Source of the DNA: Seiridium cupressi
Lineage: Eukaryota > Ascomycota > Sordariomycetes > Amphisphaeriales > Sporocadaceae
Assembly (NCBI GenBank): GCA_036674765.1
Contig: JARVKI010000071.1
Location: 62,001-126,000, forward strand
Reading direction: 5' to 3'
Length of the DNA stretch: 64,000 nt
Shown here: one piece after another, positions 32,676 through 43,956 of the stretch
Numbering within the stretch: the first letter of the stretch is position 1
How the letters are laid out: each line of letters starts with the position of its first letter
Position numbers and translations under genes: made by a program
The notes under the pieces: model-generated
What the model saw: only the letters and a program-made list of their open reading frames with translations
Database searches by the model: none
What the model was told of the DNA's origin: nothing

Positions 32676-34124
32676 TCACTCTTTTGCCACCAATAGGTCA
32701 CTGCCCCTGTTTATCTGCAGCTGCTTATCCTCTCCTCCGCTGACGATGCCGAAATGCTTGTCCCACACGGTACTGAGGACCTTGCAGCCCGCACCTGGCA
32801 AATCATTTCTCTTCTTCTTGCCCTTCTGGCTTTCCCTCTCGATAACATAGACGGCCTCGCTGACGCTTCCGCCTCCTTCTGCTTTTGTCCCCGACCGCAC
32901 GCTGCGCAGATCCCATATCCTGCATGTGCCGTCATGGGATCCGGATACGAGGGAGTAGTTGTCGTTGGGAGAGGCGCTAATAGATTTCACAAAATTACGG
33001 TGACCTCTGAGTGTCATTACAGATGTAGTGGTTGCCGAGGCTCGCGGGTCTACCAGCGTGATATGCCTTGCCGATGTGCCGGCAGCCAGTAAGGAAGTAC
33101 TGATTCCAGGCAGAGATGCAAGTGATAGTAAGGGATGCGCAGTTGTAAGGGTGCTCACGACGGATGAGGTGGTAAGATCAACCGTCTTGATTGTGTGATC
33201 TTCGGATGCCGAGTATGCCACTGTCGAGTCGTCAGGGTGAAATATCACACCGGAGACTGGGGAGTTGTGGATTTGCATCGTCGAGAGAGGGCCTCGTTGC
33301 GGCGCTGCAGCTGCGAGCTTCCGCTTCTTAGATACGTTTACGCCGGCTCCGGGTAGGAGATTAGCAGGTGCTTCTGGGGCCGAGGACTTGGATGTCGTCC
33401 ACAGGCCAATAGCTCCGTCCTTGGAGGCGCTGAGTATCCGCCGGGTTGGAGTGTGGACGGCTAAAGATTCCACCGAACCCTCGTGGCCAAAAAGTTCCAA
33501 AGCTGGCTTGATTTCTCCGGAGAATTCGTCCGTCTCGGTATACTTCCAGACTCGCACTGTCCTGTCGAGGCCGCCGGATGCGAACTGTGTTGAGCTCATG
33601 AATTTCGCCGTCTTGATTGCTGCACTGTGACCACCATTGCTGGCCGATGGTGACGTCGCAACGATCTCACCAGAAGCATTCCATATCCTCAGCAAGCCAT
33701 CGTATGCAGCTGACAGAATGCGGTTTTGCCCCTGCGGCAAGGACTCCCCTGTCCATACTCCGGCGGGCGAAGTCGAAGACAGAACATCAATGCCTGTGAT
33801 CCAATCGTCATGTTCAAAGCTCGCCTGGTACACAGGCGGGATCAAACTCTTGACATACTGCAACGTAACGGTCGTTTCGAACGATAAGCCATTGTCTTTC
33901 AGGTAGTCCTCGAGAGATGTGCGCAGGTAGGTACCGTTGACAAGGAAGTCGAGCGGAACGGGCGATTCGGTATTCAGCATGGATTCCGAATTGAGAACCC
34001 GGGAGAGGCCATATCTCTTGATATCCCCAGGCACAAGCAATTGGCTCTTGCCTTCGGGGAGTTGGAGATCTGGCAGGGTTGTGGTGAAGTTCACCCGGAT
34101 TTGCTGGGCCTCAGTTGAGTCCAT
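32676..34124 (-). CDS. ytm1: Ribosome biogenesis WD40 protein Ytm1 (WDR12)
   Basis: Nucleolar subunit of the Nop7/PeBoW complex with Nop7 and Erb1; removed by the AAA protein Rea1 during 60S maturation. Single exon, 482 aa. The N-terminal NLE (ubiquitin-like) domain spans about residues 8-80 ([15 protein letters not shown], then [16 protein letters not shown]). The NLE/WD junction has the family stretch [17 protein letters not shown]. Seven WD repeats follow, with clear WD-type endings such as [22 protein letters not shown] and [12 protein letters not shown] Ser/Ala/Pro-rich insert interrupts the repeat centre (about residues 240-275), as is usual for fungal Ytm1. It is divergent from POL31. 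Confidence 0.96.
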   Translation of the reverse strand: MDSTEAQQIRVNFTTTLPDLQLPEGKSQLLVPGDIKRYGLSRVLNSESMLNTESPVPLDFLVNGTYLRTSLEDYLKDNGLSFETTVTLQYVKSLIPPVYQASFEHDDWITGIDVLSSTSPAGVWTGESLPQGQNRILSAAYDGLLRIWNASGEIVATSPSASNGGHSAAIKTAKFMSSTQFASGGLDRTVRVWKYTETDEFSGEIKPALELFGHEGSVESLAVHTPTRRILSASKDGAIGLWTTSKSSAPEAPANLLPGAGVNVSKKRKLAAAAPQRGPLSTMQIHNSPVSGVIFHPDDSTVAYSASEDHTIKTVDLTTSSVVSTLTTAHPLLSLASLPGISTSLLAAGTSARHITLVDPRASATTTSVMTLRGHRNFVKSISASPNDNYSLVSGSHDGTCRIWDLRSVRSGTKAEGGGSVSEAVYVIERESQKGKKKRNDLPGAGCKVLSTVWDKHFGIVSGGEDKQLQINRGSDLLVAKE

Positions 34125-34590
34125 CTTGACGGTAGCGGACGCCGCTAAGACTGATCGAAGGGAATGCTGTCGCTCTGGTAGAGGAAAGAGAATAATAATT
34201 TGTAGATTATCTAATTCGACAATGATTGTCCCGATATAATCAATCGCAAATTGATCGGCCGGTGCTAATCTCTCGGCGTGCTCTTTGATCCCGCGAAGAA
34301 ACCGGATTCAAGCTTGCAGCTGCAGACATTTTTCATCCCAAATTTTTTGAACCTGGAACTTTTTTGCAGCAGCCTTCCGTAGCCTTACCCCGCGATACAG
34401 GGGTTGTAGCCAATCAGCGCCACGGTAGTTTGACGCTATTGTTGCAAGAGACCGCTGAGAAGCAGCCCCACATCCACTTAACGCGTCTCTTTCCCCCAAG
34501 CGCGTCGTTGACCTGCCTCCCGTCTACAATTTGAGGCACACTTTGAATTTTCAAGATTCCGATTCTAAAGAGTGGATTCTGGTATTCAAA
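34125..34590. promoter_or_regulatory. Divergent promoter region ytm1/pol31
   Basis: This 466-bp gap lies between divergent starts, with no gene seen. Confidence 0.5.
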
Positions 34591-36278
34591 ATGGCGAGCC
34601 TAGATGACGTTCCTGGAAACCTGCTTCGTAAGCCCTCGTAAGTTGAGAGTCTTGGTCCTCCAAAATCATGTACTGACACTGGCCAGGGGCAAGCAGGAAG
34701 AGGAGCTGGAGAGGACGTCCTCAACCTACAAGCCACTTCAGGCCTTTCGATTGACGAAGGAAAAGTCATACAAGCAGCAGTTTGCCGATATGTACTTTCT
34801 GAGGCTGGCCAAGATCAAACCAGCTGTTGAGGCGATTGCATCAGAAGCGTGGGACGACACAGTTATCGGGGGTGAGGAGGTCAGGCAGATGGACAGAGTG
34901 CTGGATATTCGGCAGGGCGAGCTGTGTTGGACAATCGGGACTGTCTACATGGATATGGCCCTGAAGCCCAACATTCTAGAGGACGTCTCCAAGGACGTAA
35001 GTTTCTCCGCAACTCAAGACACTGTCTAGTAGGGGAAAACTGAAAACTTACTAGAGATGGATCTCCGCGCCTACTTCAACGCAAAAATACTGGTCAGATG
35101 ATGGAACTGATGCTGTGACACTTGAGGATGAGTCTGGTCGGATACGTCTGGTGGGTGACGCGCTAAAGTCAGTATTCTTGGTAACGGGCTGCATCATCGC
35201 CGTAATGGGCACCGAAAATGCCAATGGCGAGCTCGAAGTGATCGATCTCAAACTCCCCGAACTGCCGCCCCAGCCGGACCGCTGGGCATTATCGAAACCG
35301 CCGGCCACCAATGGCATCAAGGTCAAGAAGCCGAAAGACGAAGATGAGGAAATGACAGATTCCCAATCTCGGGGAGGCGGCGGCAAGGTTGCCATCGTCT
35401 CTGGTTTGAGCTTCTCGTGCTCGGATGCCTCGCATGCGATTGAACTTGGTCTGCTATTGGAATATCTTCTCGGCGAGGCCCTTGACCCCTCAGCACAACA
35501 AGAACTATCACAAATCAGCCGTCTCATCATAGCCGGAAACTCGATTTCATTGGAAGAACGACGGCCTATAGAAGAGCAGCAAACAGAGAAGAAGACAAAC
35601 AAGAAATATGGTTACGACGCTAGCTCCTATAATGCTCTGCCCTCTCAACTCCTGGACGACTTCCTCGCATCACTTCTCCCCACCATGCCGATCACTATGC
35701 TTCCGGGAGCGCAGGACCCGGCGAATGCTAGTTATCCGCAACAACCCGTCCACGCAGCCATGTTTCCAAATGCAAGAGCATATACAGCAGCACCAGCAAC
35801 AAATGACGCAGGTTGGCTTGACAACACCACGAACCCTTGGGAAGCGGAGCTAGACGGATGGCGGGTGCTGGGAACAGGTGGACAGAACGTGGATGACGTC
35901 TTCAAGTACGTCGATAGCGAGGATCGCTTGGGCATGATGGAGGCCATGTGCAGGTGGCGCTGCTGTGCACCGACAGCGCCGGATACTCTCTGTAAGTTCT
36001 TGGCAATACAATACACCTTGACAGTTTTCATCCTGCAGAGACTAACTGATTCAACAGGGGCCTACCCGTTCCAAGACAACGATCCGTTTGTCATGAAGGC
36101 TTGTCCGCACCTCTACTTTGTTGGATGTCAACCTGAGTTTGGCACAAGGGTCATATCTGGCCCAGAAGGGCAATCCGTGCGGCTCATTACCGTACCATCA
36201 TTCAAGGAGACGAAAGAATTAGTCCTGGTGGATACGGAGACGCTGGACGTTACCAGGGTGAAAATCGCCACGTTGTAA
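34591..36278 (+). CDS. pol31: DNA polymerase delta small subunit (Pol31/B-subunit)
   Basis: Regulatory B-subunit of DNA polymerase delta, also shared with polymerase zeta in yeast. Exons 34591-34637, 34687-34996, 35055-35991 and 36058-36278 give 504 aa. The N-terminal part starts with a short helix, then the OB fold (FADMYFLRLAKIKPAVEAIA, then LEDESGRIRLVGDAL). The inactive calcineurin-like phosphoesterase domain follows, with VAIVSGLSFSCSD, the long helix ELGLLLEYLLG, then SRLIIAGNSI and LLPTMPITMLPGAQDPANAS. The terminal block ACPHLYFVGCQPEFGT and VRLITVPSFKETKELVLVD closes the fold. As in the family, the phosphatase metal ligands are lost. Introns are 49, 58 and 66 nt. Confidence 0.95.
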
Positions 36279-36948
36279 GTAGTTAGTAATACTAAAAATG
36301 TGTCACTATTGTGTTGGGATTGAGATGACAGGGGCAGGTGCTCAAACGATACCACGATCAAAAGGCAGGCAAATTCGATGTTCGGGTCAAATCATCCCAT
36401 TCGTTCCCCGGTTAAAATTTAATCTAGGGCATTCAAAGGTAGTCCTTTTGCGACAAATCCATCTCAGAGACTGCTGAAAAATCCACCGCAATATCCGCCG
36501 CGGACCTGCTACTCCTTAAGAACTTCTTCATCCTGTACATTCATCCACTCCAGAGCGCCTGCAGTTTTGTCTGCCCAATCAAGTTATATCAGCCCTTGAT
36601 CATTGATGACATAACAAGTTGAGGGGGTGGGTAGCCGTATGGTTTGGTAAGATATGGAGAGTGAGAACGACGAAGTGGGAAACCCGATATCTCATGATAC
36701 TGAAGTTTGTGTTCCTCGTCTAGTATCCTGTTTGCGCCGTGCCAGAGGGAAATACTAAAACAAATAAGGGAACCGAGACAGCTTTCAAGAGCACCGTGAT
36801 ACGGCCGTGATGGTGCGAAACGTTTGTGCCAATGAAGGCACAACTGAGTAAAAGATGATGGTTGTAAGTCACCGCAAACCTCGAAAGAAAAAAAGACAAA
36901 AACTTCCGAGCGCCGTTGCCCATTAATTTACCAATACCATGCCATCGC
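36279..36948. other. Convergent 3' spacer
   Basis: This 670-bp gap lies between the stops of POL31 and the F-box/2EXR-like gene. I see no gene or RNA. Confidence 0.5.
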
Positions 36949-38643
36949 TTAGATACGATCAAGGATCTTGGCTCCGATGAACTTTGTAGGGCGGGCGCGA
37001 CGCTTGCTGACAAAGAAGGATTCATCGTCGTCCTCGCCTTCTCCAGACTCATCATACCCGTCATCGCTCGATCCGCTACCCATGGCACTGCCGTCGAGGT
37101 CTGAATCATCGAGGAAGTTTGCCGTGAGCCCGCTGTAGTTCACAGGGACATGCACGCCACGTTCATTTGATCGCGTACTCGATCCCGAAGGCAGAGCTTC
37201 CAGGGGGTCAGCAATATCCGGTCGAGGGACATGGTAACGGAACGGCCCGTCAAGCACGGCGCGTCTGGGATCTCGGCGCATGCCCTGTCGAAGATGGCGC
37301 TCCTGGAGCCCACCTGCCAGCTCCTCAAGCCAGTAGTATAGGGTGTTCAGACGGGCACGAGACTTCTTGGCCTCGGCATGGCGCGTTGCGAGCATGATAG
37401 AATCGGTGCTCCAGGTGTCAAAGTTGCCCTCGTCGGCGCTGAGCTGGCTGAAGTGTGGGCGGCGATCAAGCCATGCCTCAAAGTACTCATTGTCCTGTGT
37501 GTAGGCTAGGATACGGATGAACTGGCAGTTCAAGTTCTTGAGGGCCTGCAGTACCGTCGAGCCCTGACGGAACCACGAGCAGACAGGCACATCGGTGCTG
37601 TTGGTGCCCGTGTCGTGCTTCATGCGCAGCATGGCGCGTGTCTGGACCGGCAGCTCGATAGTGACGGTATGCAGCTGGGCAGGGGTGCCGAGACCGCCTT
37701 GGTCGGGGAGGAACTTCTGGAGCGCGATCGGCAGGTTCACACGTGAGTCGTGCAGGCGCATCCGGTTGGCCTCGACGATGACCTTGATGCGGCGGATCAT
37801 GTGCTTGTGCTTGTCGATGGGGACGTGGCCGCGGTCGTAGACGTGCTTCACCACGATGTCCGTGTCGGTTCGCCACGAGCTCGGGTCGCGGACGAGGTAC
37901 ACGAATGTGTTCTCGCCGTACAGAATGCGCAGGCCCTGACGGTAGAAGACCCGGCAGACACGGAGGACATTGGCCTCGAGATTGGGTCGCGAGCGCGGAA
38001 AAACCAGAGACCAGCCACGCAACACGCGGATGTCTCTATGGTGGACGAGCAGATGACGGAAGATCATGTCCCGGACCTCGGTTGGTACCTTGGTAAAGAG
38101 CCCCATGGCCGCGATCGGGTCGTCAGCACCGTGTATACGGCCGAGGCTTACGCGATCCATGAGGGTGAGCTGGTTATCGAAATCAGAGCTACCCAGCAAG
38201 TCATGCATAGTATAGCCAGGCTTCTCGAGCTCTTGCCCATGCTGGTTCAGTCGTGTCTCGCGCTCGCTCTCCCAGGGCAAGCTCACAAGCGAGGTACGGC
38301 GTCGCTTGATGATACGATCATCCCAGTCGTTGGATGCTCGTCGCTTGCCCGGCCAGGCTGCCCCAATCAGGGCTGCGACACGATGGTGCACGGGCGGCTG
38401 GGCCTCGAGCTTCAAACCCCCGAGCTGCTGCTCCGGCTGTGCCTTCCGGCCACGACGACCTCTGGGCTGATGATCCGTGTTGACATCGGCAGCGGCGAGT
38501 TCGACTGTGCGACGAATACCACGGTTGCGGCCAGAAGAGGCGGGCGTTTCAAGGTCGAGTGGTTGGGCACGAGAAGCCTTCTTGGAAGCTGTAGTGCGTT
38601 TCTTGGCTGGCGAACGCTTGGTGGCTGCTTTGACGCGAGGCAT
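36949..38643 (-). CDS. F-box/2EXR-like nuclear protein, unknown function
   Basis: Single exon, 564 aa. Residues 1-60 are very basic (KAATKRSPAKKRTTASKKAS), a likely nuclear and nucleic-acid-binding tail. About residue 185 onward reads FTKVPTEVRDMIFRHLLVH, then a Cys-containing VLRVCRVFYRQGLRILYGE and NTFVYLV. This matches the common fungal pattern of a short F-box-like/2EXR helix pair (LPxEIRxxIxxxLL then LLxxCRxxYxEGxxxLYGxNxF). The centre holds strands and helices up to a long Arg/Lys helix. The C-terminus is a long acidic tract (DESGEGEDDDESFF) ending with a basic tail. The coding third position is strongly GC-rich relative to the flanking spacers. If a true F-box, it would bind Skp1; 2EXR proteins have no known function. 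Confidence 0.75.
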   Translation of the reverse strand: MPRVKAATKRSPAKKRTTASKKASRAQPLDLETPASSGRNRGIRRTVELAAADVNTDHQPRGRRGRKAQPEQQLGGLKLEAQPPVHHRVAALIGAAWPGKRRASNDWDDRIIKRRRTSLVSLPWESERETRLNQHGQELEKPGYTMHDLLGSSDFDNQLTLMDRVSLGRIHGADDPIAAMGLFTKVPTEVRDMIFRHLLVHHRDIRVLRGWSLVFPRSRPNLEANVLRVCRVFYRQGLRILYGENTFVYLVRDPSSWRTDTDIVVKHVYDRGHVPIDKHKHMIRRIKVIVEANRMRLHDSRVNLPIALQKFLPDQGGLGTPAQLHTVTIELPVQTRAMLRMKHDTGTNSTDVPVCSWFRQGSTVLQALKNLNCQFIRILAYTQDNEYFEAWLDRRPHFSQLSADEGNFDTWSTDSIMLATRHAEAKKSRARLNTLYYWLEELAGGLQERHLRQGMRRDPRRAVLDGPFRYHVPRPDIADPLEALPSGSSTRSNERGVHVPVNYSGLTANFLDDSDLDGSAMGSGSSDDGYDESGEGEDDDESFFVSKRRARPTKFIGAKILDRI

Positions 38644-40183
38644 TGTGTCTAAGGTTGGTGTAAGGGGCTAGAGTGCCTTGCTTGGTTGGAAGAATGGGTG
38701 ATGATGGGATGAATGATGATACTAATGTTGGAGGTTGTGTGCTAGGTTGGGAGAACGTAGAGACGATGAGTTGACGCTACTGATGTTGGATGTTGTCTGT
38801 GTGCATCTGCAGGTGTAAGAGAAGGCAGGACCAAGTTGTCTGTAACGAGTTTCTGGAGGTGTGTGGTACACTGTTGTAATAAAGATTGAGCTGCCAGGAA
38901 AGTGCGCAACAAGGTCTGTTTCAGGCCATCTGCGTAACATTCGGCTATAAGATTCATGTTGTTGTTCATCAGGTGTACTAATATTGTGATGATACCGAGA
39001 TACTCCATGTGTCAATGCGTCCTGTACCTATAGTGTGGATCAGTTTTGTTGATGACACGACCGAGACGAGAGGTTGAGGTTGCTGCCATGGTAATTCAAC
39101 AAAAACGAAGAAATGAAAAGTAGAGGAAGTTATTGCGCTCAAACTGCAGTTACCAAATGATGCTTCAGGGGTCTCATGAGAAGAGTTTCGTGCCTCGAGG
39201 TGCTGTGAGCAATCATCGTTCTTCACGAACTCATGCTCCTTGTGTTACGCCGTCCCGCGATGAGTATTGCGGGTACTGTGGAAGGTTCTGGCGAAATAGA
39301 GAGATGATTAGTTGATGTCTCAGTTGCATTCATTACCGAGACGAATGCACCATCCACCTTCCTCTGGATCGCATGGTCGCATGTAGGGATATTGTCTGGA
39401 GAGGATTACGGTAAGTCTCAGCGAAGATGGTATAGAAATTACGGCAGTAGTAGATGGAGCGCCAGCTCTGATAGTCTGGGTGTGGCATGATAAGCATCGA
39501 TGTCTGGGGTAAAGATAAATGATAGAAAATGATGAGCTTTACTAACTTCGAGAATTGATCAAACAATTGATGTGGTGAAAGGCTTCGACGTTTCTCATAC
39601 CTCTTCTGATGGGGCTGGGCGACGGTGAGCGATGATAGTTTCTGAAAGTTATAGAGATGTCCGATAATCTGAACGGCAACATCAATCAATCCTGTCGGCA
39701 TGGCCGATAGAACTGGGAGAGAACTGGGATGAAATTCTTTTTGAACTACACCTTTCTTTAGGACATCTCATAACGACGTTCTTGCCTCGAACAGGGCGAC
39801 GCCTTCTCTGGCCAAATTTGTGCATCGAGGACCAAGACAACTGAGATATTGTGTATAAGTCTAGTCTGAGGTCTTACTACCTTAACTTGAATAACGCACC
39901 AGCTGTTTCGAGGATATTTCATAACAGACGAGGAAAAACCTTCAAAGCAATGATTTCGTGTAAACTCAAGATAATATATCATAACTCCAAATCTATTCCT
40001 AATAATATAGTGGCTTTCTATTACTATCGTTATTAGAATTGCTTGTGGTTCTTGATAAAATGCACCGCCGATACCCCTTTTTCCTACCAGCACTCGCAGA
40101 AGCCATCAGTCATCTAGGACTTCTCCTTTGACCGGCCCTGTGGATGGAATGCATGAAAACGGACCCTTCTTTCAAAGAGTGAT
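38644..40183. other. Gene-free spacer, partly AT-rich
   Basis: About 1.5 kb without a supportable gene. The first 350 bases are G/T-rich on the + strand, and 39840-40060 is AT-rich. Open stretches of up to 122 codons (39333-39701, minus) have no recognisable motif. Confidence 0.5.
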
Positions 40184-41162
40184 TTATTTCCACGCATTCG
40201 CATGTTTTTTCACAAGATGCATGAGCTCATGGTGTCCCTTCTTTTCTTCCTCAGATACATCCAGATCTCCTTCGTGGAAAACTGTCTGCCATGTATGACA
40301 GACGCAAATACTCGTCCCTCTCATCTTCATTTCCACCAAAGATGCTGACTTGTCTCGCATACTTGATCAGCAGAAAATTAAGCAGGATCCTGCTCATGCG
40401 GCCGTTGCCATCTCCAAAGGGGTGTATGCAGACGAATCGGTGGCAGTAGCGGCTGGCCATATCAAAAGGGTCAACCACTTTGGCTCCCGTGTCGATATCT
40501 TCCATTTCCTTCACCAGGTCATCAACCATCTGTGGCATATACCTGGTGACTTCTCTTTCGTGTATTAAAACAGAAGTCTTTTGTTTGCCATTAACGTCAG
40601 TGTTACCACCACGAGCAGCAACGCGCCATGTTCGATATTCTCCAGGGACCACATTGTGCGCGTTGGAAATTCCTTTCTCCTCCAAATCACCCAATGAGCA
40701 TAGCCATCTATGTGTCTCTTTAATAAAGTCCTCAGAAATTAGCAGATTATCTAGTATAACATGTCTATCAACGAACATGAATGCCTCTATATGATTGATC
40801 ACTTCTTGTCTGCTACGGAGAACATCCTCCCTGGTATCAAGCAAGCCAAGTCGTGATAGGTGAGCACGACATTCGGCATACTCTGGGGATCCTTCTCGCA
40901 CCTCAGGGGTGACTGCTTCCGCGATGACTCAATGCCAACATAATTGAGCTGTGATGTGTAGATTCTGTCCAGTTCTTTCAATGTAGTTTGAGTGATAGAT
41001 CAGCTTGGGCAGGACCTCACTGTTCTTTATCCATATGGTGTTCATTGTGCTGCCGGTATTGGCGCTTCCTTGATCGGATTGATATGTTTTTGGCTTTACA
41101 ATGTGTTGAGATGGGGCGTCCATGGCGTGCTGATCAAACGATGGGAAAGTAGATACTATCAT
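40184..41162 (-). pseudogene. Fic-domain protein gene, disrupted
   Basis: The frame from 40928 to 40251 codes a Fic domain with the intact active-site motif HPFGDGNGRMSR, whose His is the catalytic base for AMP (or other nucleotide) transfer. A separate upstream piece in the same frame (41162 to 40932) reads like the N-terminal part of the same family, with a helix resembling the inhibitory one (SNYIER, where the usual S-x3-E-G/N has Arg at the last place). The two pieces are divided only by one TGA at 40931-40929, with no plausible intron around it. Near the 3' end the Fic frame stops at 40251, whereas the next frame continues as a Glu/Lys/His-rich helix to a TAA at 40184, pointing to a frameshift near 40260-40300. 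I read this as a decaying gene. A sequencing error is possible but two breaks make that less likely. Confidence 0.72.
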
Positions 41163-42063
41163 TGTGAGGACGATAACGTATTATCCATATTTGCATCTCA
41201 GTGATCAAAATATGAGTTGGAGAAAGACTCGGTTATGTGTCAATCGGCCTGCTAATTTTAATGTCAACCAGTTTAAGAAAGTTATTATGTCGACTAGGAT
41301 ACCGCGAGCAGGTTATAGCAAGACTCTTATGACGCTCCCAAGTTCCTATTTATGCCCATGCCGAAGAGTCTCTGACGAGTGTGCCCAATGGAACGTCATG
41401 TCTCAACTTCTTCTTGGTCAGGAGCACGCTCACGCAGAATCGTTCACACTATGTAGTCGATTACGACCAACTGCAGTCATGGGCAGTCTAATATAGGATA
41501 GTAAAAGAATTAGACTAGAAAGAGTCACGCACTAAGATCGTGATTCGTAGTGTTTGAGAGAATTCTAACTAATGAAGTTGGATCACTCTGTGAACACTTT
41601 GGGGGGCTTACTTTGGGGCTCAATCACCTTATGGTATTGTGCTAGCACTAGTGGTCCTGGGAACACCATTCTGTATTGCGTAAAGCCTCGTACCCGCCAT
41701 CTTCTACAATTCCGACTTGCATTTATTTGTTAAGCTTCAAGTAGCAGCCGGGAGGGAGGATCTAAGAATGTCCAGTCCGTGGTAACTTACGGCGTAGGCT
41801 ACATGTATGTATCATGGTGGGATGCTCTTATACGGCCAACGGAACGCTTCCGCAGCCGTTGTGATAAGATAAGAACTCCACTTTTTATTTTCTCAAGACC
41901 TCCCTCCCACCTGCTCTTGCAACTATCGCCGAGGTATTGGTTATAGCGGTCACCATTTGATTTTCGAGCCAATTCGCTTGCATAATTCTTGTCACCCGCA
42001 GCGCATGGTCAGGAGGTTGTCGTCTTGGTCTAAACATAACCACCGGAAGAAAAACTAAACGCA
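41163..42063. other. Spacer between Fic pseudogene and nucleolar-protein gene
   Basis: This 900-bp gap contains no supported gene. A C/T-rich tract (about 41875-41940) marks the likely transcription start of the downstream + strand gene. Confidence 0.5.
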
Positions 42064-42883
42064 ATGGCGAAAGACAGGGCAGTTAAGGCTGAGGGCAAGC
42101 AAAAAGAGACGAAGCTCTCCGGTGACAGAGTGAAGAAGGCTCAAAAAGAGCCAAAGGCGAAGCCGGTCGTGGAAGAAGACAGCGAAGACTCGGATAGCTC
42201 CGCGGGTGCGCCTGTCCACAACAAAAATGTATGAAATCCCTCCTAGTCGAGTCTCTGAACTCTTTCTCTGCCGCTGAGGTAGGGCTAACGGTATTCAAAA
42301 GGGTGGAAAGAAGACAGACGCGAAATCCGATGATTCCTCTTCAGATTCTTCTTCCGATTCAGCTTCGGAAGCATCCGATGACTCAACCTCAGACTCGGAG
42401 GAGGTAGAGGCGCCTGCGAAAGCCAAGAAGGCACCCGTGGAGGTCGAACCCAACTCCATCTTCACCATTGACACCAAGCCAACAAAGCTCGATCCGAAGG
42501 CCTCCAAGGCTGCACCTGCAAATGCGGAAGAGGGAACGACAGAGGCGGGCGTCGAAGGCGGAAAAATGAACAGAAGAGCGCGCCGCCGGCTCCAGCTCAT
42601 CGGCAAGCAGCGCGAGGCGCTTCGCAAGTCCATGAACCTTAAGGCTGACGAGAACTCGGCGGAATTGGAGGCGGAATTGGATAAGTGGATCGAGCAAACC
42701 GATGGCAAGGCCGCTTCCCGCGATAAGAAGAAGATGGCACGCAAACAGAAGGAGGCCGCCAGATTGCGGACCAGGAAGGGCAAGCTGCTGAAGGGCCGCA
42801 AGCTGAAAGAGCGCAAGAAGGTCGTCGACAAGCAGGAGAGGAGAGAAAAGAAGAAGGCAGCTCAGGGCTTGGCGGAGTCATGA
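42064..42883 (+). CDS. Lys/Ser-rich nucleolar-type protein, unknown function
   Basis: Exons 42064-42228 and 42302-42883 (73-nt intron ending AAAAG, branch GCTAACG) give 248 aa. The first half is alternating basic and acidic-serine stretches (SDDSSSDSSSDSASEASDD), a pattern of nucleolar shuttling proteins with CK2 sites. After a short island VEPNSIFTIDTKPTKLD, a long basic helix starts with MNRRARRRLQLIGKQREAL and runs to the end, almost all Lys/Arg/Glu (KGRKLKERKKVVDKQERREKK). This is coiled-coil-like and typical of rRNA-processing accessory factors. I cannot name the family. Divergent neighbours are not informative. Confidence 0.78.
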
Positions 42884-43281
42884 TAGGAGAGAAATCGATT
42901 GCATTGTCTTGTATTTTGCAGGAGTTCTGGAGTTGAGGAGGGTAAAAAAAAAAAAGTAACGATATCCCCCAAAGGGCCGTCACCATGTTGCGTTTCTCGG
43001 TTACCCAAGCGTCCACTTGGCCTTGCTCATGTAGGCACTTGAGACTATGCTATTTTACCCTATACATACATTTCCTTCTGGTCCGGCCCGATCTTCGTAA
43101 TCATGGGCATGGATGACAACTCTACAACTCTGCCCAAAGAGTATCTGTGCACCATATATACACTATCTTACACCGGTATGCCCTCCATAGCTGCATTACG
43201 CAAGCCAGGGCAACCTCTCAACACTCATAGAACCACCTGGCACTGGCGGTATCTATTCATCCATGTAAAGATGTCGACGCC
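42884..43281. other. Convergent 3' spacer
   Basis: This 398-bp gap lies between two stop codons and contains a 13-nt A run near 42944. No gene is seen. Confidence 0.5.
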
Positions 43282-43956
43282 TTACGAAGACTTCTTCTCA
43301 TCCCACTCCTTCGCCTTCTCCTGTGCCTTTTTCTCTCCTCGATTGAACACCTCTGAAACCTGTTCTGTGATTAGGCCCCAGATGCCGTCACCACCCTCAG
43401 ATAATGCCTCCTGCTCCCGCTTGGCCCTCTTCTCCTTCCAATCCTTGTCCGCATCGCCCATCCATATGGCTTCCAATGTGCCCTTCTCCTGCTGTTCCGC
43501 CTGTTTTTGCCTCCTCTCCAGCTCCTGCACCCGCCTCACGTCCTCCTCGCTCAGGCCCGTGGCCAGCAACTCCCGCGTCCTCTCCCGCCTCGCCTTCTCC
43601 TCCTTGATCATGCGCCTCACCTCGCCCGCCCGCTCGCTTGGTAGGTCGGCGGCCAGGTCGCCGCCGGCACTGCTGGCCAGGGCGCTGTGCATGAACGACT
43701 TGCCCGTCCAGTCGTACTTGAGCTGGGACACGCCCCAAATGGCGGTGCCGCCCAGAACGACGGCGCGGAAGTCGAGGCGCCGCGGTGGCAGGGCAAGACC
43801 GAGGATGGCGACGGGCGTGCAGACCAGGGCGGCCGCGTGGAAGATAGGATTCTTGTTAACTGGCAGTTCGGTGGGCGAGGGCGCGGTTGCGAGTTGCCCG
43901 GCCTGTGGTTGCGCCGGCGGCGCTGGCTGTGGTTGTTGTGAGTTTGGGGCGGACAT
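43282..43956 (-). CDS. Conserved fungal two-helix membrane protein (often labelled rhomboid-family)
   Basis: Single exon, 224 aa. A Pro/Gln-rich N-terminus precedes two hydrophobic segments, NPIFHAAALVCTPVAILGLAL (about 36-56) and a second, AVVLGGTAIWGVSQL (about 65-79), joined by PPRRLDFR. The rest is a long charged, probably coiled-coil region (RRMIKEEKARRERTRELLAT, then RRVQELERRQKQAEQQEKG) and a Lys/Glu-rich end. Similar fungal proteins carry the label rhomboid family membrane protein, but I see no rhomboid GxSx catalytic motif and the helix number is too small. The location is probably a mitochondrial or ER membrane; the function is unknown. A 302-codon open frame on the opposite strand is its shadow. 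Confidence 0.8.
   Translation of the reverse strand: MSAPNSQQPQPAPPAQPQAGQLATAPSPTELPVNKNPIFHAAALVCTPVAILGLALPPRRLDFRAVVLGGTAIWGVSQLKYDWTGKSFMHSALASSAGGDLAADLPSERAGEVRRMIKEEKARRERTRELLATGLSEEDVRRVQELERRQKQAEQQEKGTLEAIWMGDADKDWKEKRAKREQEALSEGGDGIWGLITEQVSEVFNRGEKKAQEKAKEWDEKKSS

Noticed and set aside
39333..39701. 122-codon minus-strand frame in the AT-rich spacer
   Set aside because: No recognisable family and biased composition expected from AT-rich DNA.
42295..42831. 178-codon minus-strand frame opposite the nucleolar-type gene
   Set aside because: Ser/Phe/Leu-rich sequence that mirrors the Glu/Lys repeats of the sense strand; no start context or motif of its own.
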